A stretch of DNA of 64,000 nt from Paracoccus aminophilus JCM 7686 (GTDB taxonomy: Bacteria > Pseudomonadota > Alphaproteobacteria > Rhodobacterales > Rhodobacteraceae): NCBI RefSeq assembly GCF_000444995.1, contig NC_022041.1, forward strand, positions 3,549,808 to 3,613,807, in the 5' to 3' direction. Positions 35,756 through 43,180 of the stretch are shown here, one piece after another. Positions within the stretch are counted from its first letter, which is position 1. Each line of letters opens with the position of its first letter. The notes beneath the pieces were generated by a model. That model worked only from the letters and a program-made list of their open reading frames with translations, searched no databases and was not told where the DNA came from. A program made the position numbers and the translations under genes.

Positions 35756-36592
35756 TTACGCCAATCCCGGAGGCGGCGGAAGATCGGCGAGATCCGGCAC
35801 CGGCCCGTCGCTGGCGTGCGCGGCCCACAGGTCGATCAGCACGCGCAGCTGATCGGCTTTCGCATGGTCCTGCCACGGCTTTTCATATTGGAAATGCAGC
35901 ACGCGGATGTCGGTCCATTTCCACAGGCTCGGCAGGTTCAGCCAGACATATTGCAGCATATTGTCGAAAACCGGCAGGCCGTGCCAATTCGGGAAATAGC
36001 TCTCGAGAAAGCTCTGATCCGTGCGGCGCCAGAACTGCCCCGGCTGATCCAGCCGCGTCAGCATCGCCTGAAACGTCGCATCCGAGGGGCGCGCGGTGAA
36101 GACGCCCGAATTCAGCCGGTGGAAATCGGCAAGGCTCTCATAGACATTCGGCGCGGCGGAAAACTCGGGGTAGTCGAAAAGCCGGTCGATGTTTTGCAAG
36201 ACCAGCGCATCGGCGTCGATGAAAACCACCCGCGCATAATCAAGCTGCCACAGCCGCAGCTTGGCGAAATTGTCCAAAGGCGTGTGAAAGGGCGGTTTCT
36301 CGCCCTTGGTGAACGGGGCCGCGCCATGCAAAGCGCGCTTGGCGTGAGACTCGTTGAACTCGTCCGAGGTCGGCAGAAGTTCGACCTGCACCAGCCGCGC
36401 GCCGAGCCCCGCCAAAGCACTCTGCGCCGCCGCATCCAGATCGGTGAACATCACCACCAGATCGGCGCTGGTCCCGCTCCGCTTAAGCGAACGCAGCAGC
36501 GCCATCGCGCCAAGCGCGTAATCGGCATTGGTCGCCAAAGTGACAAAGGCGCGGTCGGACCGCGCCTTGCCGTCAAAGGAAAGCCCGCTCAC
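35756..36592 (-). CDS. sqdD: GT8-type glycosyltransferase, SqdD-like
   Basis: 278 residues. It resembles glycogenin/galactinol-synthase-type family 8 transferases: FVTLATNADYALGAMALLRSL at the N-terminus, the DxD motif in VFIDADALVLQNID, and FNSGVF-like LNSGVFTARPS. SqdD is thought to move sulfoquinovose from UDP-sulfoquinovose to a lipid acceptor. Overlaps the sqdB stop by 4 bases and is 9 bases before sqdC. The SqdD name depends on the operon context. Confidence 0.82.
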   Translation of the reverse strand: MSGLSFDGKARSDRAFVTLATNADYALGAMALLRSLKRSGTSADLVVMFTDLDAAAQSALAGLGARLVQVELLPTSDEFNESHAKRALHGAAPFTKGEKPPFHTPLDNFAKLRLWQLDYARVVFIDADALVLQNIDRLFDYPEFSAAPNVYESLADFHRLNSGVFTARPSDATFQAMLTRLDQPGQFWRRTDQSFLESYFPNWHGLPVFDNMLQYVWLNLPSLWKWTDIRVLHFQYEKPWQDHAKADQLRVLIDLWAAHASDGPVPDLADLPPPPGLA

Positions 36593-37806
36593 GAGACCGA
36601 ACGCAGCCGCTTGCCCTCGGGGTCATGGTCAACCCGTTGCGCAAGATCCTTGGTCCAGGCCGAGACCGCCGGCACGCGCGAGCGGTCGATGCGATGAGCA
36701 TATTTGCGCGCGACTTCGACGACCTCGGTCAGCAACCCCTCGGCCAGCGTAATCGGCTTCAGGCCCAAAGCGAGGAACTGGTCATTCTTGACGATCAGCT
36801 CATTCTCATCGGCCTCTTTGCGCGGGTTCGGCAGATAGGCGACCTTGGCGCCGGTCTGTTTCGCTACCAGCTCGGCCAGATCGCGGATGCGGTGGGTCTC
36901 GGTCATCTGGTTGAAGATCTTGACCCGCTCGCCCGCTGCGGGCGCGTCTTTCAGCGCAAGCTCGATGCAGCGCACCGAATCCTGCACATGGATGAAGGCG
37001 CGGGTCTGGCCGCCGGTGCCGTGGACGGTCAGCGGATAGCCGATCGCCGCCTGGATCAGGAAACGGTTCAGCACGGTGCCATAATCGCCGTCATAATCGA
37101 AGCGGTTGATCAGCTGTTCATGGCGGCGGGTCTGGTCGGTATGGGTGCCCCAGACAATGCCCTGATGCAGATCGGTGATCCGCAGCCCGTCGTTCTGGGC
37201 GTAGAACTGGAACAGGATCTGATCGAGCGATTTCGTCATGTGATAGACCGAGCCCGGCCGGGTCGGATAAAGCACCTGCTGGCCCTTCTTGCCGGTCGGT
37301 GTGTCGATCTCGATGTCGAGATAACCTTCCGGGATCGGCGCGCCCACGCTGGAATAGCCATAAACGCCCATGGTCCCCAGATGGACAAGATGCGCGTCAA
37401 TGCCGGTTTCCACCAAGGCGGCCAACAGGTTATGCGTCGCATTGACGTTGTTGTTGACGGTATAGACCTTGTGGCGGTCGGTTTTCATCGAATAGGGCGC
37501 GGCGCGCTGTTCGGCGAAATGCACCACCGCTTCGGGCTTGGTTTCCAAGAGCCAGCTTTTGAGCCGCTCATATTCGGTGGCAAGGTTGAGAAGATGGAAA
37601 TGGATGCGCTTTCCAGTGAGCTGATGCCAGATCCGGCAGCGCTCCTGAATGGAATCCATCGGGGTCAGGGACTGCACGCCGAGCTCGGTGTCGATCCAGC
37701 GACGCGAGAGGTTGTCAACGATGTGGATCTCGTGACCAAGATCAGACAGGTGCAGCACCGTCGGCCACCCCACAAAACCGTCGCCGCCCAAAATCGCTAT
37801 GCGCAT
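36589..37806 (-). CDS. sqdB: UDP-sulfoquinovose synthase
   Basis: 405 residues from ATG 37806, with GGAGG 6 bases upstream. The extended SDR fold starts MRIAILGGDGFVGWPTVLHL and has the catalytic pattern HLGTMGVYGYSS with SVYHMTKSLDQ. The SQD1/SqdB-specific segments VDNLSRRWIDTELG, HFAEQRAAPYSMK and LHQGIVWGTHTDQT are present. The enzyme makes UDP-sulfoquinovose from UDP-glucose and sulfite, the head-group donor for sulfolipid. It heads sqdB-sqdD-sqdC and is divergent from an Rrf2 regulator. Confidence 0.95.
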   Translation of the reverse strand: MRIAILGGDGFVGWPTVLHLSDLGHEIHIVDNLSRRWIDTELGVQSLTPMDSIQERCRIWHQLTGKRIHFHLLNLATEYERLKSWLLETKPEAVVHFAEQRAAPYSMKTDRHKVYTVNNNVNATHNLLAALVETGIDAHLVHLGTMGVYGYSSVGAPIPEGYLDIEIDTPTGKKGQQVLYPTRPGSVYHMTKSLDQILFQFYAQNDGLRITDLHQGIVWGTHTDQTRRHEQLINRFDYDGDYGTVLNRFLIQAAIGYPLTVHGTGGQTRAFIHVQDSVRCIELALKDAPAAGERVKIFNQMTETHRIRDLAELVAKQTGAKVAYLPNPRKEADENELIVKNDQFLALGLKPITLAEGLLTEVVEVARKYAHRIDRSRVPAVSAWTKDLAQRVDHDPEGKRLRSVS

Positions 37807-38008
37807 TCTTGCCTCCAGATACAGCACGGTATCAATGCGATCATAATGTGACAAAAGAATATAGAAGATACGAGAGTTCCAGCCTTTGGTCGGCGTTTTC
37901 CGCCCACAGACCTGTCACTCTGGCAAAAGCACAACTATATGAGATTTTATCGACAGCCTTAGACGTGAATTCATTGCAACGCTGTGGAGCGCTGGCTAAG
38001 CATCAATC

Positions 38009-38455
38009 ATGATCTCGCAAAAGACCAAATACGCCATCAAGGCCCTGACAGAACTGGCCGATGAAGCGGCCGCAGGCGGCCATGCCCTGACGATCGAAGA
38101 GATCGCGCAGCGCTCTGGCGCGCCCAAACGCTTCCTCGAACATATCATGCTTGAGCTGCGCAACGCCGGTTATGTCGGCTCGCGCCGTGGCCGGGCTGGC
38201 GGTTATGTGCTGATCAAAAAGCCCGAAGACATCTCGATCGGCGAGCTTTTGCGTCAGGTCGACGGGCCGATTGCGCCTTTGCCCTGCCTGTCGCGGCGGT
38301 CCTACCAGCGTTGCGAGGATTGCACTGACGAAGCCTCCTGCCGGTTGCGTAAAATGTTCGGGCAGGTTTTCTGGTCCTATCTGTTGTTGATTGAATCCCT
38401 CACTCTGGCCGATCTGGTTGCCGAGGGCGGTTTGCCCGAGGTCGCCAACGGTTGA
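38009..38455 (+). CDS. Rrf2-family regulator with four cysteines
   Basis: 148 residues. The winged-helix part reads ISQKTKYAIKALTELA, IEEIAQRSGAPKRFLEHIML and SRRGRAGGYVLIKKPEDIS, as in IscR, CymR and NsrR. Cysteines at about positions 93, 102, 105 and 111 (C-x8-C-x2-C-x5-C) could hold an Fe-S cluster or sense thiols. A CymR-like sulfur role would suit the divergent sqd operon, but this is inference. The 202-base shared gap should contain both promoters. The Shine-Dalgarno is weak. Confidence 0.88.
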   Translation: MISQKTKYAIKALTELADEAAAGGHALTIEEIAQRSGAPKRFLEHIMLELRNAGYVGSRRGRAGGYVLIKKPEDISIGELLRQVDGPIAPLPCLSRRSYQRCEDCTDEASCRLRKMFGQVFWSYLLLIESLTLADLVAEGGLPEVANG

Positions 38456-38518
38456 CCCGTCGCCCTCTTGGGCGGTGTCCGATTCCCTTCTGCTGAACGA
38501 ATAGCTGCCCCGGCTGCC

Positions 38519-39370
38519 ATGTCTGAGAACGAACATAACGAACCGACCAACGTGCCTCTTGCCGGCGTGATCGGCTGGCCGATTGCGCATTCGCGCTCGC
38601 CGCGCCTGCATGGGCATTGGCTGCAGCGCTATGGCCTCAAGGGCCATTACGTCCCGCTGCCGGTCCGCCCCGAGCATCTCGCCGAAGTCCTGCGCACCCT
38701 GCCGCGCGCGGGCTTTGTCGGCGTCAACGTCACCATTCCCCATAAGGAAGCCGTGCTGGCCTTGGCCGATGTGGTCACGGACCGCGCCGCGCTGATCGGG
38801 GCGGCGAATACGCTGATCTTCCGCCCGGATGGCAAGATCCACGCCGACAATACCGACGGTTACGGCTTCATCGCCAACCTGCGCCAAAGCGCGCCGGACT
38901 GGATCCCGGAATTCGGCCCCGCCGCCATTCTGGGCGCGGGCGGTGCGGCGCGCGCCGTTGTGGCCTCGCTCCTCGATGCGGGCGTGCCCGAGGTGCGGCT
39001 GGCCAATCGCACCCGTCTGCGTGCCGAACAGATCCGCAGCGAATTCGGCGCGCGCGTCGTCGTTTATGACTGGGGGCAGGCGGGCAATATGCTGGAAGGC
39101 GTCGCCACCGCGGTCAATGCGACCTCGCTTGGCATGGAGGGCGCGGGCTCGCTGCGCGTGCCGCTGGATGCGCTGCCGCCCGAGGCGCTCGCGACCGATC
39201 TGGTCTATACGCCGCTCGACACGCCCTTCCTGATCGACGCGCGCGCGCGCGGCTGCCAGACCGTCGATGGTCTGGGCATGTTGCTGCACCAAGCCGCGCC
39301 GGGCTTTGAGCGCTGGTTCGGCCGCAAACCCGAGGTCGATGACGAGCTGCGCCGGGCCGTTCTGGCATGA
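38519..39370 (+). CDS. aroE: Shikimate dehydrogenase
   Basis: 283 residues from ATG 38519. The N-terminal substrate-binding motif is GVIGWPIAHSRSPRLHG, with GVNVTIPHKEAV carrying the catalytic lysine, and ADNTDGYGF. The NADP-binding loop is ILGAGGAARAVV, and DGLGMLLHQA lies near the end. It reduces 3-dehydroshikimate with NADPH. The stop overlaps coaE by 4 bases. The aroE-coaE-dnaQ order is typical of Rhodobacteraceae. Confidence 0.96.
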   Translation: MSENEHNEPTNVPLAGVIGWPIAHSRSPRLHGHWLQRYGLKGHYVPLPVRPEHLAEVLRTLPRAGFVGVNVTIPHKEAVLALADVVTDRAALIGAANTLIFRPDGKIHADNTDGYGFIANLRQSAPDWIPEFGPAAILGAGGAARAVVASLLDAGVPEVRLANRTRLRAEQIRSEFGARVVVYDWGQAGNMLEGVATAVNATSLGMEGAGSLRVPLDALPPEALATDLVYTPLDTPFLIDARARGCQTVDGLGMLLHQAAPGFERWFGRKPEVDDELRRAVLA

Positions 39371-39966
39371 GTTTCCGGCTGGGGCTCACCGGGTCCATCG
39401 GCATGGGAAAATCGACGGCCTCTGGCATCTTCCGCGAGCTGGGCCATCCTGTCTGGGATGCGGATGCGGCGGTCCATCAGCTTTACGCCCCCGGCGGCGC
39501 GGCGGTTGACCCGGTGGCAAAGGCCTTTCCGACCGCCCTCGACGCGGCAGGCGGCATCGACCGCGCCGCGCTGAAGGCCGAGCTGGCGAAGGACGCAAAC
39601 GCGCTCCAGCGGCTCGAGGCGATCGTGCATCCGCTGGTCTGGGCCGACCGCGCCGGTTTCATCGCGGCCCATGCCGACGCGCCGCTGGTGGTGCTGGACA
39701 TCCCGCTCCTTTACGAAGGCGGGGCCGAGGCGCAGATGGACGGGGTCGCGGTCGTTTCCGCCCCGGCCGAGATCCAACGCGCCCGGGTGCTCGCCCGTCC
39801 CGGCATGACCGAGGCCCAATTTGACTTCATCCTCTCGCGCCAGATGCCCGATGCCGAAAAGCGGACGCGGGCCGATTGGATCATCCCCTCGCTGAGCCTA
39901 GAGACCGCCCGGACGGCGATCATGGACATCTGCGCCGAGATCATGGCAAAACGCTCTCATGCGTGA
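39367..39966 (+). CDS. coaE: Dephospho-CoA kinase
   Basis: 199 residues. The P-loop is LTGSIGMGKSTASGIF, with the CoA-kinase signatures VWDADAAVHQLY, LDIPLLYEG and RQMPDAEKRTRADW. It catalyses the last step of CoA synthesis, 3'-phosphorylation of dephospho-CoA. It overlaps aroE by 4 bases and dnaQ by 8 bases, so the three are translationally linked. Confidence 0.96.
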   Translation: MSFRLGLTGSIGMGKSTASGIFRELGHPVWDADAAVHQLYAPGGAAVDPVAKAFPTALDAAGGIDRAALKAELAKDANALQRLEAIVHPLVWADRAGFIAAHADAPLVVLDIPLLYEGGAEAQMDGVAVVSAPAEIQRARVLARPGMTEAQFDFILSRQMPDAEKRTRADWIIPSLSLETARTAIMDICAEIMAKRSHA

Positions 39967-40681
39967 AATCGTTCTCGATACCGAAACCACAGGCTTCGAC
40001 CCCGACACCGGCGACCGGATCGTCGAAATCGGCGCGCTCGAGCTGATGAATCTTCTGCCCACCGGGCGGACCTTTCATGTCTATATCAACCCGGAACGGT
40101 CGATGCCGAAGGAGGCCTTCGACGTCCACGGGCTGGGCGACGACTTCCTGAAGGACAAACCGAAATTCGCCGAAGTGGCGCAAGGCTTTGTCGATTTCAT
40201 CGGCGAGGACGGTCAGCTGGTGATCCATAACGCCAGCTTCGACATGAAATTCCTGAACTGGGAGCTGAAAAAGGCGGGCTATCCCGGCCTGCCGAACAGC
40301 CGCGCCACCGACAGCCTTGCGATTGCGCGGCAGAAGTTTCCCGGCGCGCAATGCTCGCTGGATGCGTTGTGCCGGCGCTATCAGATCGACAACTCGAACC
40401 GGACTTTGCATGGCGCGCTGCTCGACAGCGAGCTTCTGGCCGAGGTCTATCTGGCGCTGAAAGGTGGCCGCCAGCCCGGTCTGGTGCTGGAGGACACCAG
40501 CCTGCCTTTGGCCGCGCGCGATGCTTTGGGCCAATCCGCGACGCCGCGCGCCCCGCGCCCGCGCGCGCTTGCCCCGCGCCTGACCTCTGACGAGGCCGAG
40601 GCCCATGCCGCTTTCGTGGCAAAGCTCGGCGACAAGGCGGTCTGGCTGCGCTACAGCGCCAGCGCCGAAACCAAGGGCTGA
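39959..40681 (+). CDS. dnaQ: DNA polymerase III epsilon subunit (proofreading exonuclease)
   Basis: 240 residues. The DEDDh exonuclease motifs are visible: ExoI VLDTETTGFDP, ExoII VIHNASFDMKFLNW and ExoIII HGALLDSELLAEVYL. It proofreads replication errors within the polymerase III core. A Pro/Arg linker near residues 180-200 precedes a C-terminal helix that probably binds the alpha subunit. It overlaps coaE by 8 bases and is followed 4 bases later by the yihY-type gene. Confidence 0.96.
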   Translation: MREIVLDTETTGFDPDTGDRIVEIGALELMNLLPTGRTFHVYINPERSMPKEAFDVHGLGDDFLKDKPKFAEVAQGFVDFIGEDGQLVIHNASFDMKFLNWELKKAGYPGLPNSRATDSLAIARQKFPGAQCSLDALCRRYQIDNSNRTLHGALLDSELLAEVYLALKGGRQPGLVLEDTSLPLAARDALGQSATPRAPRPRALAPRLTSDEAEAHAAFVAKLGDKAVWLRYSASAETKG

Positions 40682-40685
40682 CCGG

Positions 40686-41558
40686 ATGCTCGGCCTGCGC
40701 GACCTGTGGTCCTTCATCAACGCGATTTTCGAGCGGATGGACAAGATCCACATGGGGCTGATCGCGGCGGGTGTGGCCTTCTACGCGATGTTTGCGGTCT
40801 TCCCCGGCCTGACGGCGATCTTTTCGCTCTGGGGCCTGTGGTACGACCCGCAGATGATCGAGCAATATACCCATCTGGCCGATGAATTCATCCCGGCCGG
40901 GGCGGCAGGGATCCTGCACGATCAGGTCGAGGTGCTGATCAATGCCGGTCCCACCCAGCTTGGCTGGACCACGGCGATTTCCTTCGGCATCGCGACCATC
41001 GCCGCCCGCGCCGGGGTCGAGGCTTTGGTGCGCGGGTTGAACGCGGCCTACGGCGTGCGCTCGCATTCCACGATCTTCAGCTTCATCCTCGCCTATATCC
41101 TGACGCTGGCTCTGGTCGGCGTGGTGCTGCTGGGGCTGGCGACCATCGTTATCGGGCCGCTGGCGATCAACTTTCTGACGATCGGGCCGCTGCAAAGCTG
41201 GCTCAATTCGACCGTGCCCTTCGCGGCCATGTTCCTGATCGTCCTTTTCGCGATCGGCATCCTCTACCGCTACGGGCCGAACACGCGGCCGCGCACGCCG
41301 ATCTTCACCTGGGGCGCGCTGATCGCCGCGCTGGTCTGGGCGGCAGCCTCCTATGGCTTTTCGGCCTATCTCGCGAGCTTCAACAGCTACAACCGCATCT
41401 ATGGCTCGATCGGGGCGGTCGTGGCGCTTCTGATGTGGTTCTGGCTCGGCGGCTGGTCGGTGATGCTGGGCGCGATCATCAACGTCGAGATGGGACGGCG
41501 CCGCCGCGTCACCCGCATCAAGGGCGCGCGCAGCCAGCGCAAAGCCGAGGAGGGCTAG
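40686..41558 (+). CDS. YihY/UPF0761 (BrkB-like) membrane protein
   Basis: 290 residues with about six transmembrane helices. Family signatures include IAAGVAFYAMFAVFPGLTAIFS near the start, LYRYGPNTRPRTP in the middle and SYNRIYGSIGAVVALLMWFW near the end. Once mis-named ribonuclease BN; role unknown, perhaps in the membrane or envelope. It begins 4 bases after dnaQ and is probably the last gene of that operon. Confidence 0.92.
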   Translation: MLGLRDLWSFINAIFERMDKIHMGLIAAGVAFYAMFAVFPGLTAIFSLWGLWYDPQMIEQYTHLADEFIPAGAAGILHDQVEVLINAGPTQLGWTTAISFGIATIAARAGVEALVRGLNAAYGVRSHSTIFSFILAYILTLALVGVVLLGLATIVIGPLAINFLTIGPLQSWLNSTVPFAAMFLIVLFAIGILYRYGPNTRPRTPIFTWGALIAALVWAAASYGFSAYLASFNSYNRIYGSIGAVVALLMWFWLGGWSVMLGAIINVEMGRRRRVTRIKGARSQRKAEEG

Positions 41559-41564
41559 GCCCTC

Positions 41565-41771
41565 TCAGGCCGCCCGGTTGCGCTTGGCATAGATCTTTTG
41601 CCAGCCTGCGACGGTCGCCTCATCGAGAAAAAGCAGCCCCGCAACATCTTCCGCCGGCAGCCCGTCGGCGAGCAGCAAAAGCGCATTGGCCATCCGCGTC
41701 TGAAGCACCTCGGGGGACTTCACTTGCAGAGATTTCATCAGCATGTCGCGGTCTTTTTCGGAGAGTTCCAT
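41565..41771 (-). CDS. Small helix-turn-helix-like protein
   Basis: 68 residues, not assigned to a named family. The second half, LPAEDVAGLLFLDEATVAGWQKIY, reads like a helix-turn-helix of the sigma-70 region 4 or transposase-resolvase (HTH_28) kind. It could be a small DNA-binding regulator. No toxin partner is visible. It converges on yihY with 6 bases between and is upstream of nothing on its strand. Shine-Dalgarno weak, so coding status is moderately sure. Confidence 0.5.
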   Translation of the reverse strand: MELSEKDRDMLMKSLQVKSPEVLQTRMANALLLLADGLPAEDVAGLLFLDEATVAGWQKIYAKRNRAA

Positions 41772-41881
41772 GTCAGTCTTGGGTCTTGCAGGTTGATCGG
41801 AGAGGCGCGTTTTTCACAGAAGACGCGGGGTTGCAATGGCCCTGAAACCCCGAGCGGTAAAATATAAATCTGCGGCCTGCC

Positions 41882-41905
41882 CCGAAGGCGAGACTTCGCC
41901 TTCGG
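41882..41905. terminator. Inverted repeat, candidate terminator after the second RTX gene
   Basis: CCGAAGGCGA and TCGCCTTCGG are perfect 10-bp complements around a 4-base loop, 19 bases past the stop of the minus-strand RTX gene. Downstream sequence on that strand becomes T-rich after about 15 bases. Confidence 0.6.
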
Positions 41906-41923
41906 TCCGATCCAATGCGACGG

Positions 41924-43063
41924 TCAGAGAATGAAATCGCTTGCCGTCAGGGATTTCACCCCGGTCAGCTCGATCGCGAAATCTGCCCTCCCGTCGCCGT
42001 TCACATCGCCATAGACAATCAGATTACGGCCAGAGGTTTCGGTGCGCAGCTCTCCGGCGCGGCCATGGAAACCGTCGCTGCCGATGAAGGAAAACGCCTG
42101 ATCCCCCGCGCGCAAAAGGTTCGCGTCGATCTGCGAAAGGTCGATCTTGTCCTGACTCTGCACGAAATCCCCGCTCACATCGCGCCCGGCTTTCTGCACG
42201 GTCGAATCGGAAAGCGCAGTGAAGACGAAGTGATCAGCCCCCGCACCGCCGAAGAGCAGATCCTTTCCGCGCCCACCGATCAGCGTGTCCGCTCCCGCGT
42301 CGCCATAAAGCGTGTCATGGCCGGGCCCTCCCTTCAAAAGGTCGTTCCCCGCTCCGCCGCGCAGCAGATCGTTTCCGCTGCCGCCATCGAGCGAGTCATG
42401 TCCGAGCCCGCCCGAGAGCGTGTCATGCCCGAGATCTCCGAACAAAGCATCCGCGCCCGTGCCGCCGTTCAGCTTGTCGTTGCCCTCACCGCCACTCAGC
42501 GTGTCGCTGCCCGCGCCGCCGAAGAGAAAATCATTCCCGCGGCCCCCTTGGGCAGAATCATGGCCGCCCTCGCCGACAAGCGTGTCATTGCCGGCAGCTC
42601 CATCAAGCGTGTCCTGCCCTGCGCCGCCGTTGACGTAATCGTCTCCGCCATCTCCACGAAGCCAGTCGTTCCCGCCCTGACCATAAAGGCGGTCGTTGCC
42701 CTCACCGCCCGTTGCGTAGTCATCCAGATCCGGCTGCGCCGATGGCGCGCCAGAGCTGGGGCTGCCGCAATAGATCACATCATCTCCGGCTCCGCCGAAC
42801 AGATTGTTTCCAATGCTGTTTCCATAGATGGTGTCGTTCCCGGCTCCGCCATCGATATGGTCGCCTTGCTGGTAGCGCGGCAGGGTTTGATAGCGTGGAT
42901 CGTCGCGGGTCAGGTTCCAGGAATTGACGATGATCAGGTCATTGCCGTCGCGACCATAGATGAACCGATGGGGACGAAGGGGATCGTAGAGTGTCTCGAT
43001 CCGATCATCATCGAGCGTGCCGTAAAGATAGTCGCCTTCGGGATAAACAGTCAGGTTGGCCAT
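41924..43063 (-). CDS. RTX (calcium-binding repeat) protein
   Basis: 379 residues from ATG 43063; a TTG at 43072 is an alternative. No signal peptide. Residues about 75-270 carry many nonapeptides of the form GGxGxDxLx (such as GGEGNDRLYGQGGNDWLRG). The C-terminal region (DKIDLSQIDANLLRAGDQAF, then GDVNGDGRADFAIELTG and DFIL) matches the serralysin-type end used for type I secretion. No protease or lipase motif precedes the repeats, so it is likely a small secreted or surface beta-roll protein. No exporter genes nearby. Confidence 0.85.
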   Translation of the reverse strand: MANLTVYPEGDYLYGTLDDDRIETLYDPLRPHRFIYGRDGNDLIIVNSWNLTRDDPRYQTLPRYQQGDHIDGGAGNDTIYGNSIGNNLFGGAGDDVIYCGSPSSGAPSAQPDLDDYATGGEGNDRLYGQGGNDWLRGDGGDDYVNGGAGQDTLDGAAGNDTLVGEGGHDSAQGGRGNDFLFGGAGSDTLSGGEGNDKLNGGTGADALFGDLGHDTLSGGLGHDSLDGGSGNDLLRGGAGNDLLKGGPGHDTLYGDAGADTLIGGRGKDLLFGGAGADHFVFTALSDSTVQKAGRDVSGDFVQSQDKIDLSQIDANLLRAGDQAFSFIGSDGFHGRAGELRTETSGRNLIVYGDVNGDGRADFAIELTGVKSLTASDFIL

Positions 43064-43180
43064 TTGACGCAATCACTCGCTGAATAGGACAATCTGAATG
43101 ATCCTACCCGCGCCGCAAAATGCGGCAATTGCCAAATTCGCGTTTAACGCGAAACCACGCCCGAAGCTTCGACGATCGGG

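Noticed and set aside
34877..36697. 606-codon plus-strand frame opposite the sqd genes
   Set aside because: Antisense to sqdC and sqdD, which have clear family motifs.
37809..38012. 67-codon plus-strand frame in the sqdB-Rrf2 gap
   Set aside because: No family similarity, no ribosome site, and it occupies the region that should hold two divergent promoters.
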